DNA of 64,000 nt, taken from Providencia stuartii (GTDB lineage Bacteria; Pseudomonadota; Gammaproteobacteria; Enterobacterales; Enterobacteriaceae). How positions within the stretch are numbered: position 1 is the stretch's first letter; each line of letters starts with the position of its first letter. Of the stretch, positions 1 through 9,202 are shown piece after piece. The notes under the pieces are model-generated. The model worked only from the letters and a program-made list of their open reading frames with translations. It had not been told where the DNA came from and ran no database searches. The DNA lies in assembly GCF_029277985.1 (NCBI RefSeq), contig NZ_CP119546.1, positions 4,030,001-4,094,000 on the forward strand, read 5' to 3'. A program made the translations under genes and the position numbers.

Positions 1-178
1 CTAGCATAGCACCAATAAATGCAAGCCCAGCAGCGGTATTATTCTGTTTGATTAATACCCACTCATTATGACGCGATATCCGTGTATAAATAAAAAGAAA
101 CACAAGCACCATGACAGTACCTATCGCAAAATAACTCATAAACGAAAGTAACGCAGAAAGGATAGTCGAAAAGTCCAT
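1..178 (-). CDS. yjfL: YjfL-like DUF350 inner membrane protein (5' part only)
   Basis: This is the first 59 codons of a minus-strand gene that runs off the left edge. The peptide starts MDFSTILSALLSFMSYFAIG and goes on into a hydrophobic helix, a charged turn (RISRHNEW) and a conserved LIKQNNTAAGLAF stretch. That pattern matches the DUF350 family, whose E. coli member YjfL is an inner membrane protein of unknown function. ATG at 176-178 is preceded by AAAGGA ten bases upstream. The ribosome binding site lies in the 3' arm of a perfect hairpin (183-209), described separately. Family assignment is fairly sure; function is unknown. Confidence 0.75.
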   Translation of the reverse strand, partial: MDFSTILSALLSFMSYFAIGTVMVLVFLFIYTRISRHNEWVLIKQNNTAAGLAFIGAML

Positions 179-440
179 AGAGATTTATTCCTTTAAAAAA
201 GGAATAAATGTAACTTAAGCTTTTTTTAAAATAAAGCATTTATAAAGAATTAAATTAATTTTAAAGTTCAGGCTATTAATATCTTATAATGCGTAAAACT
301 ATTTATTCATAATTGGGATTATCTAATAATGACTTAAAAACTCACCGTCATATTAGAATGAAGGCCGGTTATTTATCTCAACATCGCAATGACTTTCAAT
401 CTTTATCAGGCCTTCTATTCATGAGACATCTTAAACAACA
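179..440. other. Intergenic region upstream of yjfL and downstream of the permease operon
   Basis: About 260 bp without a gene. It holds the yjfL leader hairpin and an AT-rich stretch suited to a yjfL promoter. A loose inverted repeat (GAAGGCC near 360, GGCCTTC near 411) is separated by more than 40 bases. No clear terminator for the permease operon was seen. Confidence 0.4.
183..209 (-). promoter_or_regulatory. SD-sequestering hairpin in the yjfL leader
   Basis: In the mRNA sense, ATTTATTCCTTT pairs perfectly with AAAGGAATAAAT across a 3-nt loop (12 bp). The 3' arm contains the AAAGGA Shine-Dalgarno sequence of the downstream ATG. The stem is AU-rich, so it could melt with heat or on ribosome or factor binding, but that is inference. 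No U-tract follows in either direction, so it does not look like a terminator. Confidence 0.6.
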
Positions 441-1601
441 TTATGAATCATGACGCTGCTTCCGCCAACGATGCATAATATGGGAAATATGACGTAATTC
501 ACCGTCACGTAGCATACCAATAAACACACCAATCACAGTATAAATGACCCCAAGAACCAGCATCATCACAATATCCATCAATACGCCACTAAACGGTAGA
601 CCCATTTGGTTGATCCCCGCCATGGCACTGGTTGCCCATGTTGATGGTAATGCTGACGCGATCATGCGTACCCACTCAGGCATTGCTTGCAATGGCCATA
701 TCGTTCCTGACATATAGAAAACCGGTGTGGTAATAAACGCTAAGGTTAAATAAATCATCTCAACACTACGTAAACATTCAGTCACTAACTTACCTAACCC
801 AATTACTGCCAATAAGAAAGGAAAAGTCAGCATCCATAATTGATACAGTGGTGCTTCTTGGCGATAACCTAGGATCCATGGCCACAAAGCAAAAAAGACG
901 GTGGATAAAAATAACCAAATTGGGATCAATGCAGATAATGCCCCTAAATATACTGCTAATGGCGGTTTACCTTTTGGCGTGCCACGAATAGCAATACTCA
1001 CGCGAACACAGGCAATAAGCAGTGAATGCTGTAACAACATGACGAGCAAACCGGGAAACACAATGGCGGCAAAGCTGACACCTGGATTATACAAAGGCTC
1101 CGTTAAGCTACGGATTGGAGTAATAATGACTTTAGCTTGCTCTTTGCTATAACCAGAATTAATTAATAATTGTGTGTTATAGCTATTTAATAATGTTTGA
1201 TAAGCACTGACTAATTCTTGTTGGATCTGGCCGCTCGCCAAACGGTTGGTCGCGTCACCATAAACAGGGATCGTAATAGTTTTACCATTCAATAAAAACT
1301 TTTCAAAATCGGTTGGAATGATAATGATAGCGAACAATTGCCGACCGATCATATCCTTGCGAGCTTGATCTAAACTATCATAACTGTGCAGTTTCACTTT
1401 CGGAGCAGCATCTAAGTCACGGATAAGTGCTCGACTTGCCACACTATGATCTTGGTCGATCACTGCAACAGGTAAATCCCATAACACCGGCTTCGCATAA
1501 ACTAAACTCATCACACACAACGAGACGATCAATAATAACCACATTGGCTTATCTAACATGCCAATCAGTACTTTACGGAAGGTTGCAAAATACATCTGCA
1601 T
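441..1601 (-). CDS. ABC-2 type permease, second of a tandem pair
   Basis: A 386-residue membrane protein with one N-terminal TM helix (about residues 15-35), a soluble periplasmic region (about 40-170, including DLPVAVIDQDHSVASR), and five or so TM helices in the C-terminal half. This is the layout of the ABC2_membrane_3 family (YhhJ, YbhR, YbhS). Such proteins form the membrane part of exporters for drugs or lipophilic compounds. It overlaps the upstream permease by one base (stop and start share position 1601) and is last in a hlyD-permease-permease operon. No ATP-binding gene is present in the cluster. Substrate is unknown. Confidence 0.8.
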   Translation of the reverse strand: MQMYFATFRKVLIGMLDKPMWLLLIVSLCVMSLVYAKPVLWDLPVAVIDQDHSVASRALIRDLDAAPKVKLHSYDSLDQARKDMIGRQLFAIIIIPTDFEKFLLNGKTITIPVYGDATNRLASGQIQQELVSAYQTLLNSYNTQLLINSGYSKEQAKVIITPIRSLTEPLYNPGVSFAAIVFPGLLVMLLQHSLLIACVRVSIAIRGTPKGKPPLAVYLGALSALIPIWLFLSTVFFALWPWILGYRQEAPLYQLWMLTFPFLLAVIGLGKLVTECLRSVEMIYLTLAFITTPVFYMSGTIWPLQAMPEWVRMIASALPSTWATSAMAGINQMGLPFSGVLMDIVMMLVLGVIYTVIGVFIGMLRDGELRHISHIMHRWRKQRHDS

Positions 1602-2749
1602 TAAAGCTCCCCTCCTTGTGCCGCAATTCTTTTCGGCAAGCGTTTACGGATCAAAAATGCCGTTACGATGGGATAAATCAGTAAGAACAAACAGACTTCG
1701 ACAATACGTTTAAATGAAATTTCACGTAAGAAAATATCAAACATCGCGTTGAGTGTGTGGGTTAATGGCTCAATATTCGAAATAATTTGTGCGGGCAAAA
1801 TCATGGATAATTCAGGTACTGCCATTCCCGAGAAGGCTAATGCAATACTCACTAGCATCCCAATAAGGCTATAAGCCATAATTGCACTAGACGTGAAACT
1901 AAATAGCAATAGCCCAATACTTTGTGCCGCTATCACATAGAAGAAGCCAACCATTATCATATAGAGGGGATTTCCCACCACCTTAGCGTCAAAGATACTC
2001 ACCAATGCCGCAAGTTCAACCACTAATAATGTGGTAAAAAATAATGTATAAGGGGCCATTTTTCCGAGCACGGCCATACCAAATGGCTTCACACTCTGTA
2101 ATATTGAGCTACGCGATAAAGTATAAATCGTACACGTCACCACGAACAATTGCAGCATATGAATAGTTGCTGCGAATTGCTGGTAATAGATATAGCTGCC
2201 GCTGGGGTTAAATAAACTGTCGTAAGAAAGAGTCACTTGTGCTAATGGGGGTAAGGCTTTTCCCATTGAACTCGCCAGTTGAGTACGGTACTTGGCATTC
2301 AGCTCAGCCACCAGACCACTGAAATCTTGGATCGCATAACTTCCCGACGCATAAAACAACGCATTGTAGTACATGCGTATTTCAGGTTGGCGCCCCCGTA
2401 ATACATCCGCTTCAAAATTGGTAGGAATATATAAAAGCGCATAATCTTGCGCACTAGCTAAGCGTTTTATTGAGCTGTTAAGGTTGTTATCAATCGCTTT
2501 TACATCTGCATGGGGGCCTGCATTCAGATCCCGAATAATCTGCCTAGACGCTGGGCTTCGGTCATTATCAACGACGGATACCGGCAGATCCATCAGTGTT
2601 CCTTCTGAGAAGTTAGCGCTTATTAACGTAAATAACATTAACGGAAACAGCCAACTTAACCAGTGAAAAACAGGGCTGCGGATAGCGGCTTGTGTTTCTC
2701 GACTGAATGCATGTTCAAAACCATGCCAAGCGAATTTTAATCTCATCAC
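1601..2749 (-). CDS. ABC-2 type permease, first of a tandem pair
   Basis: A 382-residue paralogue of the downstream gene: N-terminal TM helix near residues 30-47, an exported loop with DLPVSVVDNDRSPASRQ, then a C-terminal bundle of TM helices. The shared D-L-P-V-V-D-R-S-A-S-R motif shows the two arose by duplication. With the HlyD-like protein just upstream (9-bp gap) it should form a periplasm-spanning exporter. It carries no nucleotide-binding domain of its own, unlike RbbA of the E. coli yhiI-rbbA-yhhJ cluster. Whether an ATPase elsewhere serves it is unknown. Confidence 0.8.
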   Translation of the reverse strand: MMRLKFAWHGFEHAFSRETQAAIRSPVFHWLSWLFPLMLFTLISANFSEGTLMDLPVSVVDNDRSPASRQIIRDLNAGPHADVKAIDNNLNSSIKRLASAQDYALLYIPTNFEADVLRGRQPEIRMYYNALFYASGSYAIQDFSGLVAELNAKYRTQLASSMGKALPPLAQVTLSYDSLFNPSGSYIYYQQFAATIHMLQLFVVTCTIYTLSRSSILQSVKPFGMAVLGKMAPYTLFFTTLLVVELAALVSIFDAKVVGNPLYMIMVGFFYVIAAQSIGLLLFSFTSSAIMAYSLIGMLVSIALAFSGMAVPELSMILPAQIISNIEPLTHTLNAMFDIFLREISFKRIVEVCLFLLIYPIVTAFLIRKRLPKRIAAQGGEL

Positions 2750-2757
2750 AGCGCCTT

Positions 2758-3729
2758 TTATTTATCCCAGCGCCATAACACGCTCATACCCGGTCTTAAG
2801 CCATCAACCGGTTCTAATGGATACAAACGAACTTCAAAGGTTTTCAAATCGAAATCCCCTGTCGCACGTGTTGCCCTTTTTGTTGCGTAATCCCCTTTTG
2901 GTGCGATATAACGAACCACTGCTTCAATTTTTTTATCGCCTAAAGCGGGAACATCAAGTTGAATCTTGTCACCTTTTTTAATATCAACAAGGATATCTTC
3001 ACGCAGGTTATAAATGAAATAAGCCTGTGGGATGCGGACCATGGTCATTAATGGGCTACCTGCATTGAAAATTTCACCAATTTCCGCGGGTATAGGCCCT
3101 ATTTCGCCATCAACGGGAGCTTTCACTTGTAAGTCATCTAACTGCACTTGCAGCTCAGCCAGTTTCTGTTCAGCTTCACTCAGTTGTGCCGCATATTTTT
3201 GACGTAATTCAATACGGTCACCATTTTTGGCTTCTTCAAGCTGCGCCTTTGCGCCTTGTACTTGCTGGAAAGCCACCTCTTTTGCTTTACGTGCATTATC
3301 TAACTCATTAGCAGAAACGTAGCCTTTAGCAGACAAGTTATTTAAGCGAGTATATTCACGTGTCGCATTTTGATACTGCGAGTTAGCTTGTGCTAATGAC
3401 GCTTGTAAATTACGAATTGTTTCTTCACGTGTTCCATTAATTGATTGAGCTAATTGCGCTTTCGCTTGGTCTCTCGCGGCTTTTAAAGCTGCGTATTGTG
3501 CCGTTAGTTCAGGGCTCTCTAATGTTAATAACAATTGCCCTTTTTGAACGTCATCCCCGCGTTCCACATGGCGTTCAATAACACGACCTTTCGCCTTAGA
3601 GGTCACCATAACCTCAGGCGCATCGACTTCACCTTGCAATAATAAGAATTGATTGTGGGAATGGAAAAGTGCCGCCGCCGCTATCAAAATCAGCATCAAC
3701 AAAATCAGTGCTATTGTTCTTTTTTTCAT
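2758..3729 (-). CDS. HlyD/EmrA-family periplasmic adaptor (membrane fusion protein)
   Basis: A 323-residue protein with an N-terminal membrane anchor (about 5-23), a split lipoyl domain (VMVTSKAKGRVIERHVERGDD near 41-61, then KAPVDGEIGPIPAEIGEIF), a long central coiled coil rich in A, Q and E (about 75-200) and a beta-barrel C-terminus ending in DGLRPGMSV. This is the standard periplasmic adaptor architecture (YhiI, EmrA, YbhG). It heads the operon with two ABC-2 permeases and is divergent from btsS. It should link the inner-membrane pump to an outer-membrane channel such as TolC, which is not encoded here. The substrate cannot be told from the sequence. Confidence 0.85.
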   Translation of the reverse strand: MKKRTIALILLMLILIAAAALFHSHNQFLLLQGEVDAPEVMVTSKAKGRVIERHVERGDDVQKGQLLLTLESPELTAQYAALKAARDQAKAQLAQSINGTREETIRNLQASLAQANSQYQNATREYTRLNNLSAKGYVSANELDNARKAKEVAFQQVQGAKAQLEEAKNGDRIELRQKYAAQLSEAEQKLAELQVQLDDLQVKAPVDGEIGPIPAEIGEIFNAGSPLMTMVRIPQAYFIYNLREDILVDIKKGDKIQLDVPALGDKKIEAVVRYIAPKGDYATKRATRATGDFDLKTFEVRLYPLEPVDGLRPGMSVLWRWDK

Positions 3730-3969
3730 TATTAGTAAAACCCTAAATAATCACGGAGGAAACTATAATCATCAAATTATCGCAATAATTGCCGATACAG
3801 CGTTAATAAATTTGTGCGCAAGGTCACAAACAAGAGGGGGGAGATATAATATTGAAGCGACTTTCCCCTTATGTCAAATAAAGATAGCTAACTTTGACTA
3901 AATCGCTATTATTAAATCAGCAGCTTACGCTAAAATTGCGCGGCTAAAATGCCAAAATTGGAACCCTTT

Positions 3970-5655
3970 ATGTACGAATTTGATCTCATTTTGCTGCTAT
4001 TACAACAGATGTGCGTTTATTTAGTCATTGCATGGGCATTGAGTAAAACGCCTCTTGTTATCCCTCTATTAAAAGTCACTATCCGCCTGCCGCATAAGGT
4101 CATGTGCTACCTTATTTTCTCTGTTTTTTGTGTGATGGGAACTTATTTTGGCTTACATATCAATGACTCTATCGCCAATACACGTGCGATTGGTTCCGTG
4201 CTTGGAGGGCTACTGGGTGGGCCAGCGGTTGGCTTTGCAGTGGGATTCACTGGAGGATTACACCGTTATTCACTCGGCGGTATGACCGCATTTAGTTGTA
4301 TGGTTTCTACTATCGCCGAAGGATTGATTGGCGGTTTAGTGCATCGTTATTACATGAAACGAGGCCAAATCGATAAAATTTTTAACCCAATTACCGCCAG
4401 TTGTGTCACCTTTGTCGCTGAAATTATCCAAATGCTCATTATTCTATTACTGGCACGTCCTTTCGATGAAGCATTAGAACTGGTGAAAAATATTGCAGCG
4501 CCCATGGTGATTGCCAACACGATTGGTGCCGCTATGTTTATTCGTATTTTGCTCGATCGCCGAGCGATTGTTGAAAAATACACGACGGCCTTTTCGGCTC
4601 AAGCCTTGAAAATCGCATTATGTACAGATGGTATTTTACGCAAAGGGTTCAATACTGATAACAGTATGAAAGTAGCCAAGATCATCTATCAAGAATTAGA
4701 GATTGGTGCCGTCGCCATCACGGATAGAGAAAAGATTTTAGCCTTTATTGGTATCGGAGCCGATCACCACTGCCCAGGCACACCGATAGCTTCCGAGCAA
4801 TCGCGGCGAGCGATCGATAATAATGAAGTCGTCTATGCTGATGGTAATGAAACCCCATATAAATGCTCTTTAAGCCCAACTTGTAAACTCGGCTCCGCGT
4901 TGGTTATCCCCCTTCGTGGGGAAAATGAGCGAGTTATCGGCACGATTAAACTCTATGAAGCTAAAAATCGTTTATTCAGCTCAATTAACCGCACTCTCGG
5001 TGAAGGCATCGCGAGCTTATTTTCAGCACAGATTCTCGCTGGACAATATGAGCGTAATAAACAATCACTGCTACAGTCGGAAGTAAAGCTACTTCACGCG
5101 CAAGTGAATCCTCACTTTTTATTTAACGTACTTAATACACTACAAGCTGTTATACGCCGAGACAGTCGGCAAGCTGGACAATTAGTCCAATACCTCTCAA
5201 CGTTCTTTCGCAATAACCTCAAACGCCCTGAACAAAATGCGACACTCGGTGAAGAATTAGAGCATGTGAATGCTTACTTACAAATAGAAAAAGCCCGCTT
5301 CTGTGAAAACTTACAAATAGCGCTCGATATTCCAGACACATTAAAACAGGTGCAATTACCGGCATTCTCGCTGCAACCTATCGTTGAAAATGCAATTAAA
5401 CATGGCACCTCACAGTTATTAGATACTGGATATATTACAATAAGAAGCTATATACGCTGTGAACAGGTTTATATTGAAATAGAAGATAATGCAGGCCTCT
5501 ATCAGCCCACAGCACAAAACGATGGCCTAGGAATGAGTTTAGTTGATAAACGCCTACGTCTAAAATATGGCGAGCAATATGGCGTTAGCGTGGAGTATGA
5601 ACCAGAACAATTTACGCGAGTGCAATTACGGCTTCCCTACATGTTAAAGCAATAA
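3970..5655 (+). CDS. btsS: BtsS, pyruvate-sensing LytS-type histidine kinase
   Basis: Starting at the ATG at 3970 gives 561 residues, the same length as E. coli BtsS (YehU), and the protein aligns from MYEFDL onward. An in-frame ATG at 3949 has no ribosome binding site and would add seven unmatched residues. Order: LytS-type membrane domain with about six helices (1-200), GAF domain (about 220-350), then a His_kinase domain with LHAQVNPHFLF (phospho-acceptor His382) and the N-box QPIVENAIKHG. E. coli BtsS binds extracellular pyruvate and phosphorylates BtsR to induce the transporter BtsT. It is followed 15 bp later by btsR. No btsT is seen in the window. Confidence 0.95.
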   Translation: MYEFDLILLLLQQMCVYLVIAWALSKTPLVIPLLKVTIRLPHKVMCYLIFSVFCVMGTYFGLHINDSIANTRAIGSVLGGLLGGPAVGFAVGFTGGLHRYSLGGMTAFSCMVSTIAEGLIGGLVHRYYMKRGQIDKIFNPITASCVTFVAEIIQMLIILLLARPFDEALELVKNIAAPMVIANTIGAAMFIRILLDRRAIVEKYTTAFSAQALKIALCTDGILRKGFNTDNSMKVAKIIYQELEIGAVAITDREKILAFIGIGADHHCPGTPIASEQSRRAIDNNEVVYADGNETPYKCSLSPTCKLGSALVIPLRGENERVIGTIKLYEAKNRLFSSINRTLGEGIASLFSAQILAGQYERNKQSLLQSEVKLLHAQVNPHFLFNVLNTLQAVIRRDSRQAGQLVQYLSTFFRNNLKRPEQNATLGEELEHVNAYLQIEKARFCENLQIALDIPDTLKQVQLPAFSLQPIVENAIKHGTSQLLDTGYITIRSYIRCEQVYIEIEDNAGLYQPTAQNDGLGMSLVDKRLRLKYGEQYGVSVEYEPEQFTRVQLRLPYMLKQ

Positions 5656-5670
5656 AATGATTAAATTTAT

Positions 5671-6387
5671 ATGAATGTATTGATTGTTGATGATGAACCA
5701 CTTGCACGGGAAAACTTACGTTGTTTATTAGAAGAGCATGATGATATTGAGATCATGGATGAGTGTGCTAACGCTATTGAAGCGATAAGTGTTATTCATA
5801 AAAAGAAGCCCGATGTCGTCTTTCTTGATATCCAAATGCCTCGTATCACAGGCCTTGAGATGGTTCGCATGCTTGACCCTGAGGATAGGCCGTATATCGT
5901 CTTTTTAACGGCCTTTAATCAGTTTGCTATACAAGCTTTTGAAGAACATGCCTTTGATTATTTATTAAAGCCATTAGAAAGCGAAAGGCTGAATAAAACA
6001 CTGAATCGACTACGTCAAGGTAAGCAAAAGCAAGACCTTGACGTTCTTAGCGATCATGAACCTCTAAAGTTCATTCCATGTACAGGACATAGCCGTATTT
6101 GGCTGATGAAATTAGATGAAGTTCAATATGTCACTTCACGCATGAGTGGCGTTTATGTGATGAGCACCCAAGGACAAGAAGGCTTTACTGAACTCACCTT
6201 AAGAACCTTAGAATTACGCACACCATTAGTTCGTTGTCATCGTCAATATTTAGTCAACATGACGCAGTTAAGTGAAATTTTGTTTGGTGATAATGGTCAA
6301 GCAGAGCTAGTCTTAAGCTCAGGGGAGCACATTCCTGTAAGCCGCCGCTATTTAAAGCCGTTAAAAGAAGCACTTGGATTAATTTAA
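5671..6387 (+). CDS. btsR: BtsR, LytTR-family response regulator
   Basis: A 238-residue regulator. The receiver domain (1-120) has the acidic pocket DDEP at 7-10, phospho-acceptor Asp53 in VVFLDIQMP, and a Lys in LLKPLES. The C-terminal LytTR DNA-binding domain (about 135-237) includes [10 protein letters not shown] and PVSRRYLK. Length and sequence match E. coli BtsR (YehT, 239 residues). It forms an operon with btsS and should activate transcription in response to pyruvate. An ERIC-like repeat begins about a dozen bases after its stop codon. Confidence 0.95.
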   Translation: MNVLIVDDEPLARENLRCLLEEHDDIEIMDECANAIEAISVIHKKKPDVVFLDIQMPRITGLEMVRMLDPEDRPYIVFLTAFNQFAIQAFEEHAFDYLLKPLESERLNKTLNRLRQGKQKQDLDVLSDHEPLKFIPCTGHSRIWLMKLDEVQYVTSRMSGVYVMSTQGQEGFTELTLRTLELRTPLVRCHRQYLVNMTQLSEILFGDNGQAELVLSSGEHIPVSRRYLKPLKEALGLI

Positions 6388-6398
6388 TGACTTTAAAT

Positions 6399-6478
6399 GA
6401 TACCAATTGCAGCTAGGCTGATTAATGTGAGTAAGCCTAGCCATTAACGCTGTAACCTGAAATATGACGAATATATAG
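6399..6478. repeat. ERIC-like (IRU) palindromic repeat, shortened copy
   Basis: About 80 bp between btsR and the next gene. Its reverse complement shares TCGTCATATTTC and then CAGCG with the copy at 12597-12720, and the other end shares CTAGCTGCA. The centre folds through GCTAGGCT and AGCCTAGC. Full ERIC elements are near 127 bp, so this copy seems internally deleted. Non-coding; likely transcribed with btsR. Confidence 0.6.
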
Positions 6479-6489
6479 GGAGATCACAC

Positions 6490-6864
6490 ATGGCTGACTT
6501 CTACTTACAGCTTCGAACCAACTCAATGACCTTAAAAAACTTAGAGACTCATGAGGAATACACCGCTGAAGGGGAATTCTCATCGTCTCGGTTAATTATT
6601 GGGGATTTCTACGTCGCGCAAAGCCTTCTAGTACAACTTATTGATGCCATGAAACTCAATGTTCGGCTTCCTTTAACGACTCATCACCGTATTGTGATAC
6701 AGGCCTTAGAAAAAAATGAAGGTGGACTCAGTCCCGTTGAAGTCAGGCTATTAGAAGAAATTACGGTTGCAGCGTTTAATCATAAACTCAAAAAAGTGAT
6801 TGTCAGCCATGACGAGTTACCCATGCCACAAAGGCAAGCGGAAGAGTTATTAGAAAACAACTAG
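6490..6864 (+). CDS. Hypothetical protein, 124 residues
   Basis: I do not recognise this gene with confidence. It encodes a soluble, mildly acidic protein with no signal peptide or TM segment. ATG follows AGGGAGATCACAC, a good ribosome binding site. The stretch FSSSRLIIGDFYVAQSLL at about 32-49 followed by a helical region and KKVIVSHDELP recalls the MreB pattern in which HPRTLIADFTVAE is followed by the nucleotide-binding core, so it could be a reduced actin-like relative. That is a weak impression from motif spacing. It stands alone, after the ERIC-like repeat and before the terminator near 7020. Confidence 0.6.
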   Translation: MADFYLQLRTNSMTLKNLETHEEYTAEGEFSSSRLIIGDFYVAQSLLVQLIDAMKLNVRLPLTTHHRIVIQALEKNEGGLSPVEVRLLEEITVAAFNHKLKKVIVSHDELPMPQRQAEELLENN

Positions 6865-7013
6865 TAGTAAAACCTATTGTTATCCACTTACTGCGTATAC
6901 CCATTCACGCATAAGCACCAAAGTAGCCATCCACAAGGAAGAGTGACCGCTTGGCTGTGTCTTAATCCGCAACACAATATAGAAAGCGATTGTTGCGACG
7001 ATAGATTGAAATA

Positions 7014-7052
7014 ATAAAAAAACCCGCAATCCAATGGAAAGCGGGTTTTTAG
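7014..7052 (-). terminator. Terminator of deaD (also works toward the plus-strand gene)
   Basis: AAACCCGC and GCGGGTTT arms with a 12-base loop. The minus-strand transcript ends in a long U-run; the plus strand also has five T residues, so it may serve both converging genes. It lies about 50 bp past the deaD stop. Confidence 0.8.
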
Positions 7053-7101
7053 ATCTTACCGATAACGTTTTACACTAAGAACTCGGTAAATGCGTGACTA
7101 A

Positions 7102-9033
7102 TTACGCATTATGGCTAGCGCTACGACGACGTGGTGCGGCGGTATTGTGGTCTTCATTGCGACCACGTGGACCGTTGCTATTACCGCGATCACGGTTACC
7201 ACCACGGCGGTTACCCCCCGCATTATCACGATCACCACCACGGCGGTTTCCACCATCACGATCGTGACGACGACCCGCACCGAAACCACCTTCATTGCCA
7301 ACATCACGACGTGGACCACCACGACGCTCACGGCGCTCAAATGGTTGTGCATCACCAATCAATTGCATTTGTGTTGGTTTGTTCAGAATGCGCGCACGGC
7401 TTAAATGCGTTAATACGTCAGTCGGCATGCCTTTTGGTAATTCAATCGTCGAGTGAGTCCCGTACAACTTGATATTACCGATATAACGGCTGCTGATATC
7501 GGCTTCGTTAGCAATCGCACCAACGATGTGACGAACTTCCACACCATCATCGCGACCCACTTCGATACGATACATTTCCATATCACCAACATCACGGCGT
7601 TCACGACGACCGCCGCGATCACCACGTTCTGCACGCTCGAAACCATTACCATTACGGTCACGACGACGGTCATCACGGTCATTGAATTCACGACGTGGAC
7701 GACGTGGTGCATCAGGTGGCAGGATCAGCGCACGCTCACCTTGTGCCATTTTCAGTAGTGCTGCTGCTAATGTTTCCATATCAACATCTTCTGACGGTGA
7801 CAGTTTTTTCAGCAGTGCACGGTATTGATCTAAGTCGCTGCTTTCAAATTGCTGTTGAATTTTCTCAGCAAATTTCGCCTGACGACGTTCACTCAGCAAT
7901 TGAGAATCTGGCAGCTCAACTTCTGGGATCGTCAGTTTCATCGTACGTTCAACGTTACGCAGCAAGCGGCGTTCACGGTTCTCAACGAACAGTAATGCGC
8001 GACCAGCACGGCCTGCACGACCTGTACGACCGATACGGTGAACATAAGATTCTGCATCCATAGGGATGTCGTAGTTAACAACTAAACTAATACGATCAAC
8101 GTCAAGGCCACGCGCCGCAACATCTGTTGCGATCAGAATATCTAAACGGCCGTCTTTTAAACGTTCCAGAGTCTGCTCACGCAGTGCTTGGTTCATATCA
8201 CCATTCAGTGCCGCACTGTTATAGCCATTACGCTCAAGGGCTTCAGCCACTTCTAGCGTTGCGTTCTTAGTACGAACAAAGATGATTGCCGCATCAAAGT
8301 CTTCTGCTTCCAAGAAACGAACCAACGCTTCATTTTTACGCATACCGTAAACAGTCCAATAACTTTGAGCAATATCTGGACGTGTTGTAATACTAGCCTG
8401 AATGCGAATTTCTTTAGGCTCTTTCATGAAACGACGTGTAATACGACGAATCGGTTCTGGCATCGTTGCAGAGAACAGTGCTGTTTGATGTTCTGCTGGG
8501 ATTTGGCTCATGATGTTTTCTACATCTTCAATAAAGCCCATACGCAGCATTTCATCAGCTTCATCCAATACTAAACCTTTCAGTTTAGACAGGTCTAACG
8601 TACCACGCTTCAGGTGGTCAAGTAGACGACCTGGTGTACCAACAACCACTTGTGGTCCTTGGCGTAGAGCACGCAACTGAACGTCATAACGTTGACCGCC
8701 ATACAGGGCAACAACGTTAACGCGGCTCATGTGTTTAGAAAAATCGCTCATCGCTTCAGCAACCTGCACCGCCAACTCACGCGTTGGTGCTAGGACTAAA
8801 ATTTGCGGAGCTTTTAAATCAGGGTCAATGTTATGGAGCAGTGGCAGACTGAATGCAGCGGTTTTACCACTACCCGTCTGAGCCATACCCAGCACATCAT
8901 TACCATCCATCAACAATGGGATACATTGTTTTTGGATTGGCGAAGGTTTTTCATATCCCAGGTCGTTTAGTGCAGTCAAAATAGACGCTGATAAACCTAA
9001 ATCAGCGAAAGAGATATCAGTCTCGGTGGTCAT
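7102..9033 (-). CDS. deaD: DeaD (CsdA) cold-shock DEAD-box RNA helicase
   Basis: A 643-residue ATP-dependent RNA helicase acting in ribosome large-subunit assembly and cold-adapted mRNA decay. Visible motifs: Q motif region ([10 protein letters not shown]), [31 protein letters not shown] and [11 protein letters not shown], followed by the DbpA-like RNA-binding region ([23 protein letters not shown]) and an Arg-Gly-Asp-rich low-complexity tail from about residue 560. The start at 9033 (MTTETDIS) has GAGG nine bases upstream. The 5-codon longer start has no such site. The yrbN reading frame overlaps its first 17 bases, which suggests translational coupling. Order nlpI-yrbN-deaD is as in E. coli. 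Confidence 0.97.
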   Translation of the reverse strand: MTTETDISFADLGLSASILTALNDLGYEKPSPIQKQCIPLLMDGNDVLGMAQTGSGKTAAFSLPLLHNIDPDLKAPQILVLAPTRELAVQVAEAMSDFSKHMSRVNVVALYGGQRYDVQLRALRQGPQVVVGTPGRLLDHLKRGTLDLSKLKGLVLDEADEMLRMGFIEDVENIMSQIPAEHQTALFSATMPEPIRRITRRFMKEPKEIRIQASITTRPDIAQSYWTVYGMRKNEALVRFLEAEDFDAAIIFVRTKNATLEVAEALERNGYNSAALNGDMNQALREQTLERLKDGRLDILIATDVAARGLDVDRISLVVNYDIPMDAESYVHRIGRTGRAGRAGRALLFVENRERRLLRNVERTMKLTIPEVELPDSQLLSERRQAKFAEKIQQQFESSDLDQYRALLKKLSPSEDVDMETLAAALLKMAQGERALILPPDAPRRPRREFNDRDDRRRDRNGNGFERAERGDRGGRRERRDVGDMEMYRIEVGRDDGVEVRHIVGAIANEADISSRYIGNIKLYGTHSTIELPKGMPTDVLTHLSRARILNKPTQMQLIGDAQPFERRERRGGPRRDVGNEGGFGAGRRHDRDGGNRRGGDRDNAGGNRRGGNRDRGNSNGPRGRNEDHNTAAPRRRSASHNA

Positions 9034-9103
9034 GTAAAGGTGCCTCATACTTAATGGCGGCCAGTTTACATAACCGTGCGAAATTCATTTCGGTCATTTT
9101 CAT
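9017..9103 (-). CDS. yrbN: YrbN-like small protein upstream of deaD (28 residues)
   Basis: A short minus-strand frame, ATG at 9101-9103 to TGA at 9017-9019, encoding [20 protein letters not shown] and a short tail. It overlaps the deaD start in another frame. E. coli has the small protein YrbN (26 residues) in the same place between nlpI and deaD, and the LC-LAA--YEA pattern fits what I recall of that family. The function is unknown; stop-start overlap suggests it couples translation to deaD. No strong ribosome binding site precedes it. Confidence 0.7.
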   Translation of the reverse strand: MKMTEMNFARLCKLAAIKYEAPLHDHRD

Positions 9104-9202
9104 TTAAAATGTGAACTGGCTCAAATTGTGTTATTAAACGAACAAATAGGCCGTCACCCCGAAGGATGATGACTCAAAAAATAATCATGAAATGTTCGTC
9201 AG

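Noticed and set aside
3653-3901. 82-codon plus-strand frame across the hlyD start
   Set aside because: Overlaps the hlyD N-terminus and intergenic DNA; low-complexity composition and no ribosome binding site.
7098-7758. Several His/Val/Thr-rich frames antisense to or out of frame with deaD
   Set aside because: They are shadows of the Arg-Gly-Asp-rich deaD tail; codon bias of the true frame produces long open frames on other strands.
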